Assembly (NCBI RefSeq): GCF_028747805.1
Contig: NZ_CP114887.1
Span: 1,109,501 to 1,173,500 of the forward strand
Length of the DNA: 64,000 nucleotides
Direction of reading: 5' to 3'
Origin: Solibacillus daqui
GTDB taxonomy: Bacteria > Bacillota > Bacilli > Bacillales_A > Planococcaceae
Shown: in pieces, positions 29,338 through 38,011 of the stretch
How positions within the stretch are numbered: the first letter of the stretch is position 1
Layout: each line of letters begins with the position of its first letter
Position numbers and translations under genes: made by a program
The notes under the pieces: generated by a model
The model's input: only the letters and a program-made list of their open reading frames with translations
Told to the model about the DNA's origin: nothing
Database searches by the model: none

Positions 29338-29988
29338 ATGAAATATGAAATTGTGTTATTTGATTTGGATGGAACGATAATCGATCCGAAAGAGGGCATT
29401 ACAAAAAGTGTACAATATGCATTAGGAAAAATGGGGGTAGCAGTGGAAAACTGTGAGGCGTTAGAAAGTTTTATCGGCCCACCTTTGCAACAATCATTTA
29501 AGGAGCAATTCGGTTTTAGTGACCATCAAGCAAATGAGGCCATCAGCTATTACCGAGAGCGTTATAAACCAACAGGTATTTATGAAAATACAGTGTATGA
29601 GGGTATGAACGAATTATTAGCTGAACTAAAATCTGCTGGCTGTCAGTTGGCAATTGCGACATCAAAGCCAACAGTGTTTGCACAAAATATTGCAGAACAC
29701 TATGATTTCGCACGTTATTTTGATGTGATCATAGGTAGTGAATTGGATGGTTCACGTACATTAAAGGCAGAGGTAATTGAAGAGGCATTGAATCGATTAG
29801 GGAACCCTGAAATCTCAAAATGTGTCATGATTGGTGACCGGAAATATGACATTATTGGTTCAAAGACAAATGATATGGAAAGCGTGGGGGTGGAATTCGG
29901 CTATGGCTCGAAGCAAGAATTAGCCGAAGCGAACGCAACTTATATTGCGCAATCAATAGCGCAATTACGTGACGTACTAATGAAATAA
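29338..29988 (+). CDS. HAD-superfamily phosphatase (phosphoglycolate-phosphatase-like)
   Basis: 216 residues, HAD subfamily IA. Motif I FDLDGTIIDP (nucleophile and acid Asp), motif II IATSKP, motif III Lys in LKAEVI and motif IV MIGDRKYDIIG are intact, with a helical cap between about 15 and 80. It resembles Gph/PpaX-type phosphatases, but the substrate cannot be fixed. GGGATGGTGG precedes the ATG. Divergent from the unknown gene at 28740-29204, convergent with glyS; a shared terminator separates it from the latter. Confidence 0.88.
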   Translation: MKYEIVLFDLDGTIIDPKEGITKSVQYALGKMGVAVENCEALESFIGPPLQQSFKEQFGFSDHQANEAISYYRERYKPTGIYENTVYEGMNELLAELKSAGCQLAIATSKPTVFAQNIAEHYDFARYFDVIIGSELDGSRTLKAEVIEEALNRLGNPEISKCVMIGDRKYDIIGSKTNDMESVGVEFGYGSKQELAEANATYIAQSIAQLRDVLMK

Positions 29989-29990
29989 AC

Positions 29991-30031
29991 GTAAAAAGAA
30001 GCTGTTCTCCGCAAATGGGGAACAGCTTCTT
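29991..30031. terminator. Bidirectional terminator
   Basis: Stem AAGAAGCTGTTCTCC with GGGGAACAGCTTCTT (15 bp, one wobble). The minus strand, serving glyS, continues into TTTTTACG; the plus strand has a weaker tract. Confidence 0.85.
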
Positions 30032-30041
30032 ATGGTTTAGA

Positions 30042-30098
30042 TTAAAATTGTAAGTACTTCTCGATATAAGCCTTTACATCAGCGATCGGCATGCGAAA
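30042..30098 (-). pseudogene. Duplicated remnant of the glyS 3' end
   Basis: On the minus strand this reads [22 protein letters not shown], nearly the same as the true end of gly[21 protein letters not shown], which lies about 125 bp away. DNA differences are mostly at third codon positions, so the piece diverged under selection before it was broken, or came from a paralogous synthetase. No intact upstream coding remains between 30099 and 30168. It lies between the glyS stop and the terminator. Confidence 0.75.
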
Positions 30099-30168
30099 TG
30101 TGCTCGGATTTACCATGCTAAAGCATCGTAATCCACTCGCAAGTCCGTATCTTAAATCGAAATGTTAC

Positions 30169-31557
30169 TTAGAATACAAGGTGTTTTTCAATATAAGCTT
30201 TTACATCTGTAATCGGCATACGGACTTGCTCCATTGAATCGCGGTGGCGTACTGTTACTTGTCCGTCTTCTTTTGAATCGAAGTCGTATGTGATACAGAA
30301 TGGTGTACCGATTTCGTCTTGACGACGGTAGCGTTTACCGATTGATTGAGACTCATCAAAATCAACTGGGAATGCTTTACGTAATTCAGCCCATACGTCG
30401 CCAGCTTCTTCTGATAATTTTTTTGATAATGGTAATACCGCTGCTTTGAATGGTGCTAAAGCAGGGTGGAAGCGTAATACTGTACGTGTATCGTCGCCTT
30501 CTAATTGCTCTTCTTCGTAAGCGTCGCATAAGAATGCTAACGTTACACGGTCAGCGCCTAAAGATGGTTCGATGCAGTATGGTACATAACGTTCGTTTGT
30601 TACTGGATCAATGTAAGTGAAATCTTCGCCTGAATGCTCCATATGTTGTTTTAAGTCGAAATCTGTACGGTCTGCGATACCCCATAATTCGCCCCAACCG
30701 AATGGGAATCGGAATTCAATATCAGTTGTTGCGTTCGAGTAGTGAGATAACTCATCATCTTCGTGGTCACGTAAACGCATAGAATCTTCTTTCATACCTA
30801 GGTTTAGTAACCAATCTTTACAGAAGTTTTTCCAGTAAGAGTGCCATTCTAAGTCTTCACCTGGCTTACAGAAGAATTCTAATTCCATTTGTTCGAATTC
30901 ACGTGTACGGAATGTGAAGTTACCTGGTGTAATTTCGTTACGGAATGATTTACCAACTTGTGCGATACCAAATGGCGTACGTTTACGCATAGAACGTTGC
31001 ACATTTTTAAAGTTAACGAAAATCCCTTGAGCTGTTTCAGGACGTAGGTAAATTTCATTTGATGAAGATTCTGTTACACCTTGGTGTGTTTTGAACATTA
31101 AGTTGAATTGACGGATGTCAGTGAAATCGATTTTACCGCAGTCAGGACAAGCTACTTCTAACTCTTCCATCTTGGCTTTCATTTGGTCGAATGTCATACC
31201 ATCAACGATAATTTCTTTACCTGTTTTTGTTAATGAAGCATCTTCAATTAATTTGTCGGCACGGTGACGCGCTTTACATGCTTTACAGTCAATCATTGGG
31301 TCATTGAAGTTACCAACGTGACCAGAAGCAACCCAAGCTTTAGGATTCATTAGAATTGCTGCGTCAAGACCTACATTGTGTTCAGATTCTTGAACGAATT
31401 TTAGCCACCATGCTTTTTTAACGTTGTTTTTTAATTCCACACCTAATGGACCGTAATCCCAAGTGTTTGCTAAACCGCCGTAAATTTCAGAACCTGGGAA
31501 TACGAAGCCGCGGTGTTTTGCTAAAGATACGATTGTTTCCATTGATTTTTCTGCCAT
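30169..31557 (-). CDS. glyS: Glycyl-tRNA synthetase, single-chain alpha2 type
   Basis: Class II synthetase that charges tRNA-Gly. 462 residues, the homodimeric form found in staphylococci and the B. cereus group, not the two-gene glyQ-glyS form of B. subtilis. Features: N-terminal [17 protein letters not shown], a Cys-rich insertion with CKACKARH and CPDCG (zinc-like pairs), class II motif 2 with [21 protein letters not shown], motif 3 with [10 protein letters not shown], and the anticodon-binding domain from about 365. GGAGGAATTTTTC precedes the ATG. The leader carries a T-box. In this order the gene faces ccpN, with which it shares a promoter region. Confidence 0.96.
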   Translation of the reverse strand: MAEKSMETIVSLAKHRGFVFPGSEIYGGLANTWDYGPLGVELKNNVKKAWWLKFVQESEHNVGLDAAILMNPKAWVASGHVGNFNDPMIDCKACKARHRADKLIEDASLTKTGKEIIVDGMTFDQMKAKMEELEVACPDCGKIDFTDIRQFNLMFKTHQGVTESSSNEIYLRPETAQGIFVNFKNVQRSMRKRTPFGIAQVGKSFRNEITPGNFTFRTREFEQMELEFFCKPGEDLEWHSYWKNFCKDWLLNLGMKEDSMRLRDHEDDELSHYSNATTDIEFRFPFGWGELWGIADRTDFDLKQHMEHSGEDFTYIDPVTNERYVPYCIEPSLGADRVTLAFLCDAYEEEQLEGDDTRTVLRFHPALAPFKAAVLPLSKKLSEEAGDVWAELRKAFPVDFDESQSIGKRYRRQDEIGTPFCITYDFDSKEDGQVTVRHRDSMEQVRMPITDVKAYIEKHLVF

Positions 31558-31616
31558 GAAAAATTCCTCCTAAATAAATAATCTTTTGTGCCTCTGCATC
31601 ATTGCGTCCAGAGGCT

Positions 31617-31661
31617 TATCTATATTCATCAAATGGCTAAGCATTTGGGTGAATATAGATA
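31617..31661 (-). other. Extra long hairpin in the glyS leader
   Basis: Between the T-box terminator and the glyS start: TATCTATATTCA pairs with TGAATATAGATA, with an inner CAAATG/CATTTG. A further stem GCCTCTG/CAGAGGC lies at 31590-31615. Neither has a T tract. Possibly an mRNA-stability or processing element. Confidence 0.6.
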
Positions 31662-31909
31662 AAAAGCACCCATCTCCGGGCACAGAAGCTATGCCCGGGG
31701 ACGAGTGCATCAAATGTGATTTACCCGCGGTTCCACCCCGCTTGTTTTTATGTAAAATAAAAACCTCTTTAATAAAATAGCTCAGGGGTGCCGTTTCTCA
31801 AATCCAATTGTAGGCTTACACTATCCCTACTCGCTTGTGTTAGAATTGATACTTATTATTCCCGTCATCGCTTACATATAAAATTAAATGTTAGAACAAC
31901 TTTTTCGTT
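31661..31909 (-). ncRNA. T-box riboswitch leader of glyS
   Basis: Minus-strand leader. The T-box GGTGGAACCGCG is at 31726-31737. Downstream is an intrinsic terminator (31661-31708): GCACTC with GGGTGC and CCCGGGCA with TGCCCGG, then TTTTT. Upstream, a stem I region contains an AG-box-like GAGTAGG and a candidate specifier GGC (Gly) at 31790-31792 in AAACGGCACC; the specifier is inference. Uncharged tRNA-Gly would favour the antiterminator and turn on glyS. Confidence 0.92.
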
Positions 31910-31916
31910 CGCTCAT

Positions 31917-31945
31917 ATTGTAACAAAAGATTCTTTTCTTCGCAA
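31917..31945 (-). promoter_or_regulatory. Promoter of glyS
   Basis: On the minus strand TTGCGA, 17 bp, TACAAT. It would start the T-box transcript near 31909. Confidence 0.6.
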
Positions 31946-31968
31946 TATAGAACAAAATAGTATATAAT
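31939..31968 (+). promoter_or_regulatory. Promoter of ccpN
   Basis: TTCGCA, 18 bp, TATAAT. Its -35 box occupies the same bases as the -35 box of the divergent glyS promoter, so the two cannot easily be bound at once. Confidence 0.5.
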
Positions 31969-32003
31969 AATTAAGGAATAAGTATAACATTATTTTGAAG
32001 CGG

Positions 32004-32642
32004 GTGAGTCTAATAGAACTCAATAAACGTCAAGATGCGATCTTGCAAATTGTAAAAGAAAACGGCCCAATTACGGGTGAGCATATAGCTGAGCGCCTCG
32101 GTTTAACACGTGCAACTTTGCGACCGGATTTAGCAATATTGACAATGGCGGGATTTTTAGATGCGCGACCAAGAGTCGGCTATTTTTATGCGGGGAAAAA
32201 GTCTGCAGTTGTATTAACGGAGTCAATGCTTAACTTAAAAGTAAAAGATTTTCAAGCATCTCCTGTAGTCGTACTTGACCAAATGACGGTGTACGATGCG
32301 ATTATTCATATGTTTTCAGAAGATGTCGGAACACTATTTGTCATTGATGGCGATGAAATCTTACAAGGTGTATTATCGCGTAAAGACTTGTTACGCTCGA
32401 GTATCGGTTCTCAAGATTTAAATAAAATCCCTGTGCACATGATTATGACACGTATGCCAAACATTGCCTATTGCAAGAATTCAGATACCTTAGTTGATGC
32501 AGCTAAAAAACTAATTGAACGTGCAATTGACTCGATGCCAGTTGTTAAAGAAACAGAAGCAGGAGTTCAAGTTATTGGTCGATTAACAAAGACAAATATT
32601 ACTCGTGCCTTTATTTCTTTGGCAGAAACTCATGATTTATAG
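32004..32642 (+). CDS. ccpN: Transcriptional repressor CcpN
   Basis: Catabolite repressor that in B. subtilis blocks gapB and pckA (gluconeogenesis) during glycolytic growth. N-terminal winged helix (KRQDAILQIVKENGPITGEH; RATLRPDLAILTMAGFLDAR), then two CBS domains (about 80-210) that sense nucleotides. I use the GTG at 32004, which gives MSLIELNKRQ and 212 residues, the length and start of the B. subtilis protein; the in-frame TTG at 31995 has no ribosome binding site. ppsR follows after 7 bp, the conserved ccpN-yqfL pair. Confidence 0.92.
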   Translation: MSLIELNKRQDAILQIVKENGPITGEHIAERLGLTRATLRPDLAILTMAGFLDARPRVGYFYAGKKSAVVLTESMLNLKVKDFQASPVVVLDQMTVYDAIIHMFSEDVGTLFVIDGDEILQGVLSRKDLLRSSIGSQDLNKIPVHMIMTRMPNIAYCKNSDTLVDAAKKLIERAIDSMPVVKETEAGVQVIGRLTKTNITRAFISLAETHDL

Positions 32643-32649
32643 GTGAACT

Positions 32650-33465
32650 ATGAAAAAGATTACGATATTCGTTGTTTCGGACTCAGTCGGTGAAACGGGG
32701 GAAGCGGCAGCAAAGGCAGCGGTTAGCCAATTTCGTCCAAGTTTTGAGAATGTAAGAATTCGCAAGTTTCCTCACATTAATAATGAAGAGTTGTTAGAAA
32801 AGATTGTTCATATCGCGGTATTAAATGAAGCGACTATTATTTTTACATTGGTTTCTAGAGAGATGCGTAGGGAAATGCGGGAGCTCGCACAACAGCATCA
32901 AATTTCAGCTATCGATTTATTAGGCTCGATGATGGATTTAATCGAAACATCAACAGGGGAAGAGCCGCTACAAAGACCTGGTCTTGTACATAAACTTGAT
33001 GATGATTATTTCAAAAAAATTGAAGCGATTGAATTTGCAGTGAAATATGATGATGGGCAGGACCCACGTGGGATTCCATTAGCTGATATTGTATTGATTG
33101 GAGTTTCGCGTACATCTAAAACGCCGCTCTCTCAATATTTAGCTCATAAAAGTTATAAAGTAGCGAATGTACCACTTGTGCCTGAAGTAACACCACCAGA
33201 AGAATTGATGCAAATCGACCCGAAAAAATGCTTCGGTTTAGTCATCACACCAGAAAAATTAAACAATATTCGAAAAGAACGTCTCATAACACTTGGTCTT
33301 ACAGAAGATGCCTTTTATGCGCAACAGGCACGAATTGAGCAAGAAATTAGCTATTTTTATAGTATTGTTGATAAAATAGGTTGTCAGGCAATCGATGTTA
33401 CAAATCGTGCGGTTGAAGAAACGGCTCATAAAATTATTGATTTATATGAACGAGAATATAAATAA
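32650..33465 (+). CDS. ppsR: Pyruvate, phosphate dikinase regulatory protein PpsR
   Basis: DUF299-family bifunctional kinase/phosphorylase that inactivates and reactivates PPDK (or PEP synthase) using ADP and phosphate (YqfL in B. subtilis). 271 residues. N-terminal VVSDSVGETGEAAA, a P-loop-like GVSRTSKTPLSQYLAHKSYK, and NVPLVPEVTPPEE are the family hallmarks. Pairing with ccpN links regulation of glycolysis and gluconeogenesis at two levels. A terminator follows. Confidence 0.95.
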   Translation: MKKITIFVVSDSVGETGEAAAKAAVSQFRPSFENVRIRKFPHINNEELLEKIVHIAVLNEATIIFTLVSREMRREMRELAQQHQISAIDLLGSMMDLIETSTGEEPLQRPGLVHKLDDDYFKKIEAIEFAVKYDDGQDPRGIPLADIVLIGVSRTSKTPLSQYLAHKSYKVANVPLVPEVTPPEELMQIDPKKCFGLVITPEKLNNIRKERLITLGLTEDAFYAQQARIEQEISYFYSIVDKIGCQAIDVTNRAVEETAHKIIDLYEREYK

Positions 33466-33471
33466 CTTCGA

Positions 33472-33508
33472 AAACCACCTCGAAAAATATTTTATGAGGA
33501 GGTTTTTT
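33472..33508 (+). terminator. Terminator after ppsR
   Basis: AACCACCTC pairs with GAGGAGGTT (one mismatch), then six T. Confidence 0.8.
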
Positions 33509-33695
33509 AAGGTTTTAAGCGAAACAATAAAAGACACTATATATGTAGAAATTTTATAATTCTATATCTGATTGTTATCGTTTTCTCAAAAAAATATAGC
33601 AGTATAAGCCTTTTTGTTTTATAATAATAAAATTGTGGTAAAAATATTAATTATAGGGACTTACAATAATTATTCTAAAAAATTTGTCGAAATTT

Positions 33696-33723
33696 AGAGG
33701 ATTTTTGTAATAAGTCTCGAAAT
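33696..33723 (+). promoter_or_regulatory. Possible sigma-H-like promoter before dnaG
   Basis: AGAGGATTT fits the sigma-H -35 consensus RNAGGAWWW exactly, but the -10 match (CTCGAAA) is imperfect and the spacer is 11 bp, one short. Weak evidence. The rest of 33509-33740 is AT-rich with no other feature. Confidence 0.25.
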
Positions 33724-33740
33724 ATTTAGATGGTGATAAA

Positions 33741-35573
33741 GTGGCTGGGAAAATACCTGAACATGTAATTGAGCAGATTCGTTCACAGTCTGATATAGTC
33801 GACGTTATAAGTGACTATATGCAGCTAACGAAAAGAGGGCGCAACTATTTTGGATTATGTCCATTCCATGGGGAGCAAACACCCTCTTTTTCCGTGTCTC
33901 AAGAAAAGCAAATTTTCCACTGTTTTGGCTGTGGTGCAGGTGGAAACGCCATTACATTTGTTATGGATATTGAACACATTCCATTTCCAGATGCACTTGT
34001 AAAGCTAAGCCAGCGTGCAGGGATTCCGCTCGAAGTGGAACTTGTAGGCGAACAACAGGCGGAAAACAATCCTTTTTCGAAAAAAGAACAACAAATGCGA
34101 GAAGCACATGCATTTGCGGTAGAGTTTTATCATCATATATTAATGAATACAGAAGATGGAGAGCAAGCGTTAAATTACTTGCTTGAAAGAGGATTTACAC
34201 GCGACCAAATCGAAACACATCAAATAGGATGGGCAATGCCAAATTGGGACACACTGTCTATACTATTGGATCGTAAAGGATTTGATTTAGAAGATATGGC
34301 AGAGAGCGGACTTATCATCCATAAAGAGAATGATAATAGCTATTTTGATCGCTTTAGAGGGCGCATAATGTTCCCGATTCGTGATGAAAATGGTAAGACA
34401 ATCGCTTTTTCTGGTCGGATTTTAAATACGAATGGCGACGATGCCAAATATTTAAATAGTCCAGAAACGCCAATTTTCCATAAAAGTCAGGTGCTTTACA
34501 ATTTAGATAAAGCACGTGCTTCGATTCGTAAGACAAGACAAGTAATTTTAATGGAAGGCTTTATTGATGTATTAGCAGCAAATCGTGCAGGTGTTTTTAA
34601 TGCAGTTGCGACGATGGGTACGTCTCTTACATCCCAGCATATTACAAAGCTAAAGCGCTTAGTGCAGCAAGTTACAGTTTGCTATGATGGTGATAATGCT
34701 GGTTTTGAGGCGGCCAAACGTGCAGCGCAAATGCTTCACGAAGAGCAATTGAAAGTGGAAGTTTCGGTATTACCAGATAAACTTGATCCGGATGAATTTA
34801 TCCGAGCAAATGGTGCTGAAGTTTTTAAAAATCAAATTATTGATAAGCCGCATGCCTATATTGCATTTATGATGATGCATGCAAAGCGTGGAAAAAACTT
34901 TCAATTTGAAAATGATACATTGCAATATATTCAGGAAGTATTAGAAACGTTAAAAGGTGATACTTCTCCAACAGAACGAGATTTATATATTCGTCAAATC
35001 GCAGCAGATACGAACATTTCACCTGAGGCTATTAATGCACAGCTTCGAAAATTAACAGCAGATACTGTGAAAGAACAAAAGCGAAGTCAAGTTGTGTTAC
35101 AAACGCCACCAAGTGAACTCGCGATGCAAGAGCGTAAAAGAGATGCAACAGATCGCGCTGAAAGCTTGTTATTAGCGCATATGTTGCATGATGTAAATGT
35201 AGTCAATAAAGTGCTCAAAGGTGGAAACAATGAGCCCTTTATTCACGAAGAATATTTAGCAGTTTTTGTTCGTTTAATTGGTTTTTACGAAGAATATGAA
35301 ATGGCAGATTTTCACCGCTTTGTCGAGGTGTTAAACGACGCTGAGTTGCGCAAAATTGTAATGGAAGCAGCTTATATTGATCGTGATCCTGAACACGGTG
35401 AAGCTGAAATCACGGATTGCCTAAAGCAAATCGAAAAGCGTCGCCTAGAATTACAAATTGAACAATTAAAACACAATCAAAAAGAAGCGGAAAAGATGCA
35501 CGAACATAGACGGGCTCTTGAAATCGCCCAACAAATTATTGATCTTAGCAGAAAAATAAAAATGGGCATTTAA
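33741..35573 (+). CDS. dnaG: DNA primase DnaG
   Basis: Makes RNA primers at the replication fork. 610 residues. N-terminal CHC2 zinc domain (LCPFHGEQTPSFSVS, then FHCFGCGAGG), RNA-polymerase core with the TOPRIM motifs MEGFIDVLAANRAG and CYDGDNAGFEAAKRA, and a C-terminal helical domain that docks on the DnaB-type helicase (about 450-610). GTG start after GATGGTGAT. sigA follows closely, the classic macromolecular-synthesis operon; rpsU is elsewhere, as usual in Firmicutes. yqxD, which precedes dnaG in B. subtilis, is absent. Confidence 0.97.
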   Translation: MAGKIPEHVIEQIRSQSDIVDVISDYMQLTKRGRNYFGLCPFHGEQTPSFSVSQEKQIFHCFGCGAGGNAITFVMDIEHIPFPDALVKLSQRAGIPLEVELVGEQQAENNPFSKKEQQMREAHAFAVEFYHHILMNTEDGEQALNYLLERGFTRDQIETHQIGWAMPNWDTLSILLDRKGFDLEDMAESGLIIHKENDNSYFDRFRGRIMFPIRDENGKTIAFSGRILNTNGDDAKYLNSPETPIFHKSQVLYNLDKARASIRKTRQVILMEGFIDVLAANRAGVFNAVATMGTSLTSQHITKLKRLVQQVTVCYDGDNAGFEAAKRAAQMLHEEQLKVEVSVLPDKLDPDEFIRANGAEVFKNQIIDKPHAYIAFMMMHAKRGKNFQFENDTLQYIQEVLETLKGDTSPTERDLYIRQIAADTNISPEAINAQLRKLTADTVKEQKRSQVVLQTPPSELAMQERKRDATDRAESLLLAHMLHDVNVVNKVLKGGNNEPFIHEEYLAVFVRLIGFYEEYEMADFHRFVEVLNDAELRKIVMEAAYIDRDPEHGEAEITDCLKQIEKRRLELQIEQLKHNQKEAEKMHEHRRALEIAQQIIDLSRKIKMGI

Positions 35574-35603
35574 CGCGATTTGTTTTTAGAAGGAGGAAGG
35601 TTT

Positions 35604-36731
35604 ATGGCGGATAAGTCAAAACATTCAAAAGATACGATGGTAAACGGTGTTTCATTAGAACAAATTAAAAAACAACTATTAGCAAAAGCAAAATCAGTTG
35701 GCGAAATTTCGATGAAAGAAATTTCAGATACATTAGCATTTTTTGAATTAGAAAACGAAGAAATTTTCAACTTTGCAGATGAAATCGAAAAAAGTGATGT
35801 AACAGTTGAAGGTAAAGAAGAATTTGAAGAAGAAGCACTTTCAAAGCAAGAATCAAGCGAGGAAGTTTTTGATTTAAACGATTTAAGCGTTCCTCCTGGC
35901 GTTAAAATTAATGACCCAGTTCGTATGTATTTAAAAGAAATTGGTCGAGTAGATTTACTTTCTGCTGAAGAAGAAATTCGTTTAGCAGAACGTATTGAAC
36001 AAGGTGACGAAGAAGCGCGTAAACGATTAGCTGAAGCGAATTTACGTCTTGTAGTTTCGATTGCTAAGCGTTATGTAGGGCGCGGAATGTTATTCTTAGA
36101 CCTAATTCAAGAAGGAAATATGGGGCTTATTAAAGCAGTTGAAAAGTTTGACCACCGTAAAGGGTTCAAATTCTCAACTTATGCAACATGGTGGATTCGA
36201 CAAGCGATTACTCGTGCGATTGCTGACCAAGCACGTACAATTCGTATCCCAGTACACATGGTAGAAACAATTAACAAGTTAATTCGTGTACAACGTCAAC
36301 TTCTTCAAGACTTAGGTCGCGAACCATCTCCAGAGGAAATCGGAGAAGAAATGGATTTAACTCCTGAAAAAGTACGTGAAATTTTAAAAATTGCACAAGA
36401 ACCAGTTTCGCTTGAAACACCAATCGGCGAAGAAGATGATTCACATTTAGGTGATTTCATCGAAGATTCAGAAGCCCAATCTCCAGCAGATCACGCGGCT
36501 TACGAATTATTAAAAGAGCAATTAGAAGACGTGCTAGACACATTAACAGACCGTGAAGAAAACGTATTACGATTACGTTTCGGTTTAGATGATGGCCGTA
36601 CGCGTACATTAGAAGAGGTAGGGAAAGTATTTGGTGTTACACGTGAGCGTATCCGTCAAATTGAGGCTAAGGCATTACGCAAGCTACGCCACCCATCTCG
36701 TTCAAAACGCTTAAAAGATTTCTTAGAATAA
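35604..36731 (+). CDS. sigA: Primary sigma factor SigA (RpoD)
   Basis: Housekeeping sigma factor, 375 residues. Region 1.1 lies N-terminal (about 10-90). Region 1.2 has [20 protein letters not shown]. Region 2 has [32 protein letters not shown] and the -10 reading [13 protein letters not shown]. Region 3 follows, then region 4 with a helix-turn-helix for the -35 box ([20 protein letters not shown]). I use the ATG at 35604, 4 bp after AGGAGGAAGG; the ORF reaching back to 35580 runs through that site. Confidence 0.98.
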   Translation: MADKSKHSKDTMVNGVSLEQIKKQLLAKAKSVGEISMKEISDTLAFFELENEEIFNFADEIEKSDVTVEGKEEFEEEALSKQESSEEVFDLNDLSVPPGVKINDPVRMYLKEIGRVDLLSAEEEIRLAERIEQGDEEARKRLAEANLRLVVSIAKRYVGRGMLFLDLIQEGNMGLIKAVEKFDHRKGFKFSTYATWWIRQAITRAIADQARTIRIPVHMVETINKLIRVQRQLLQDLGREPSPEEIGEEMDLTPEKVREILKIAQEPVSLETPIGEEDDSHLGDFIEDSEAQSPADHAAYELLKEQLEDVLDTLTDREENVLRLRFGLDDGRTRTLEEVGKVFGVTRERIRQIEAKALRKLRHPSRSKRLKDFLE

Positions 36732-36844
36732 AATTGGTTTAACTTTTTTGGCGGAATCTCCCTACTTCTATAAGTGGGGATGAATGGCAAGTATGTACTT
36801 AATTCAGTAGAGCTTCAAACCCATTAAGCTAAAGGAACAACGTC

Positions 36845-36930
36845 TAAGAGCGTCACGACCTGTGACAACGGCTTTGTACTAATATCGTGTTGGCACAATG
36901 CCACGGTAGACGCCTTGGTATAATTGATAA
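36845..36930. repeat. Dispersed hairpin repeat, variant copy F
   Basis: Two stacked hairpins: GTCAC/GTGAC (36852-36866), AACG, then GGCTTTGTACTAATA with TGTTGGCACAATGCC (36870-36902), followed by GACGCCTTGGTATAATTGATAA, which matches the 3' end of the main repeat (GACGC...TAATTGATA). Copy C shares ATCGTGTT just before the main block, so these look like modules of one element. 36732-36844 shows nothing else clear. Confidence 0.55.
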
Positions 36931-36931
36931 G

Positions 36932-36969
36932 AGATTGTTCGGAAAGGAATTTCTGAACAATCTTTTTTT
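36932..36969 (+). terminator. Terminator downstream of sigA
   Basis: AGATTGTTCGGAAA pairs with TTTCTGAACAATCT (one wobble), then seven T. It lies 200 bp after the sigA stop, beyond repeat copy F, so that copy is likely in the sigA transcript. Confidence 0.85.
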
Positions 36970-37108
36970 GAGGCTAATTTGAATTTGTTAGTATAAAGGT
37001 AATGGTTTTTGAATCTATGATGCTACTTTTTACTGATGATTCGTTGACATTAATTACTTACAATAAAAGGGATAATAAAATACATATTACTAGATTTGGA
37101 GCGAAATT

Positions 37109-37660
37109 ATGTCAAATCAAAAAAAGCAAATTATTATAAATGAAATTACATTTTGGAAACAAAATAAGCTATTACCTGGGCATTATTGCGATTTTTTAAT
37201 GACGCTCTATTCAGAAGGCAATCATAGTGAAGAAATTGAAGGCAAAGCTAAAAATGCAGTAATAAGCATTGAGAAACGTAAAAAGCTTAGCATGGCAACA
37301 TTTTTTCCAATAGTTGCGTCTGTAATCGTTTTGTTGCTTTTCACAATCCAATATGAATGGGTAGTGATTGGCGTTGCTGGTGTTTTTGCTTCCTGCTGCT
37401 TAGTTGGAGCGATGTATTTCGCCAAGAAAAATAAGATATTGGCGACGATGCTACAACTAGCGACTGCACTTGCCGCACTAGGTGTTACATTAAAAGTTTG
37501 TACCTCTTATTTTGATGGCAATAATGAAATGCTCTATATATTACTGCTTGTGAACTGTATATTTTGGTTATTAAGCGGAATTATTATGCGTATTATTTAT
37601 TTTTCCATTTCAGGCGTGCTTGGCTTAATTATTATTATTGGCACGTGGATGTATTTTTAA
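37109..37660 (+). CDS. Unknown multi-pass membrane protein
   Basis: 183 residues. A soluble N-terminal segment (NEITFWKQNKLLPGHYCDFL, MTLYSEGN) is followed by about five membrane helices (about 60-183). The N-terminal KLLPxHYCDFLxxLY pattern recalls the start of small DUF2157-like membrane proteins, but I cannot confirm this. GGAGCG lies 7 bp before the ATG; a terminator follows, so it is monocistronic. Function unknown. Confidence 0.78.
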   Translation: MSNQKKQIIINEITFWKQNKLLPGHYCDFLMTLYSEGNHSEEIEGKAKNAVISIEKRKKLSMATFFPIVASVIVLLLFTIQYEWVVIGVAGVFASCCLVGAMYFAKKNKILATMLQLATALAALGVTLKVCTSYFDGNNEMLYILLLVNCIFWLLSGIIMRIIYFSISGVLGLIIIIGTWMYF

Positions 37661-37671
37661 TAATGAACCAA

Positions 37672-37713
37672 GGCTCGTTTCATTTCCAAATAGGAATGAA
37701 ACAAGCTTTTTTT
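37672..37713 (+). terminator. Terminator after the membrane protein
   Basis: GCTCGTTTCATTTCC pairs with GGAATGAAACAAGC, then seven T. Confidence 0.85.
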
Positions 37714-37779
37714 CTGGAAATTTTAGGTTAACTGCGAATCTTTGAGTCTTAGAAAAAAAGTGACTCGAATGCTGAAATC

Positions 37780-37827
37780 GCCACTTCGTATGGCAACGCA
37801 TTCTAACCAACATCGTGTTGGATTCCC
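37780..37827. repeat. Dispersed hairpin repeat, variant copy G
   Basis: GCCA/TGGC hairpin followed by AACGC and CCAACATCGTGTTGG (perfect 6-bp arms). Same layout as copy F, but the first stem has different bases that still pair. The rest of 37714-38011 shows no gene. Confidence 0.5.
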
Positions 37828-38011
37828 CAAGCAAAGCAAAACGACCCTTATAAAAATAACCATAGGAAACAAAAAAACATTCAAAATAATAATGTCTGCG
37901 AAAATATGAATATAACGAATATTTCTCTAAAATGTATGTATTTTCTGTAAAAATAACAATTTTTAGATTACAATAAACTTGTAAACTACGTTGGTTGAGA
38001 GGATGAATACA

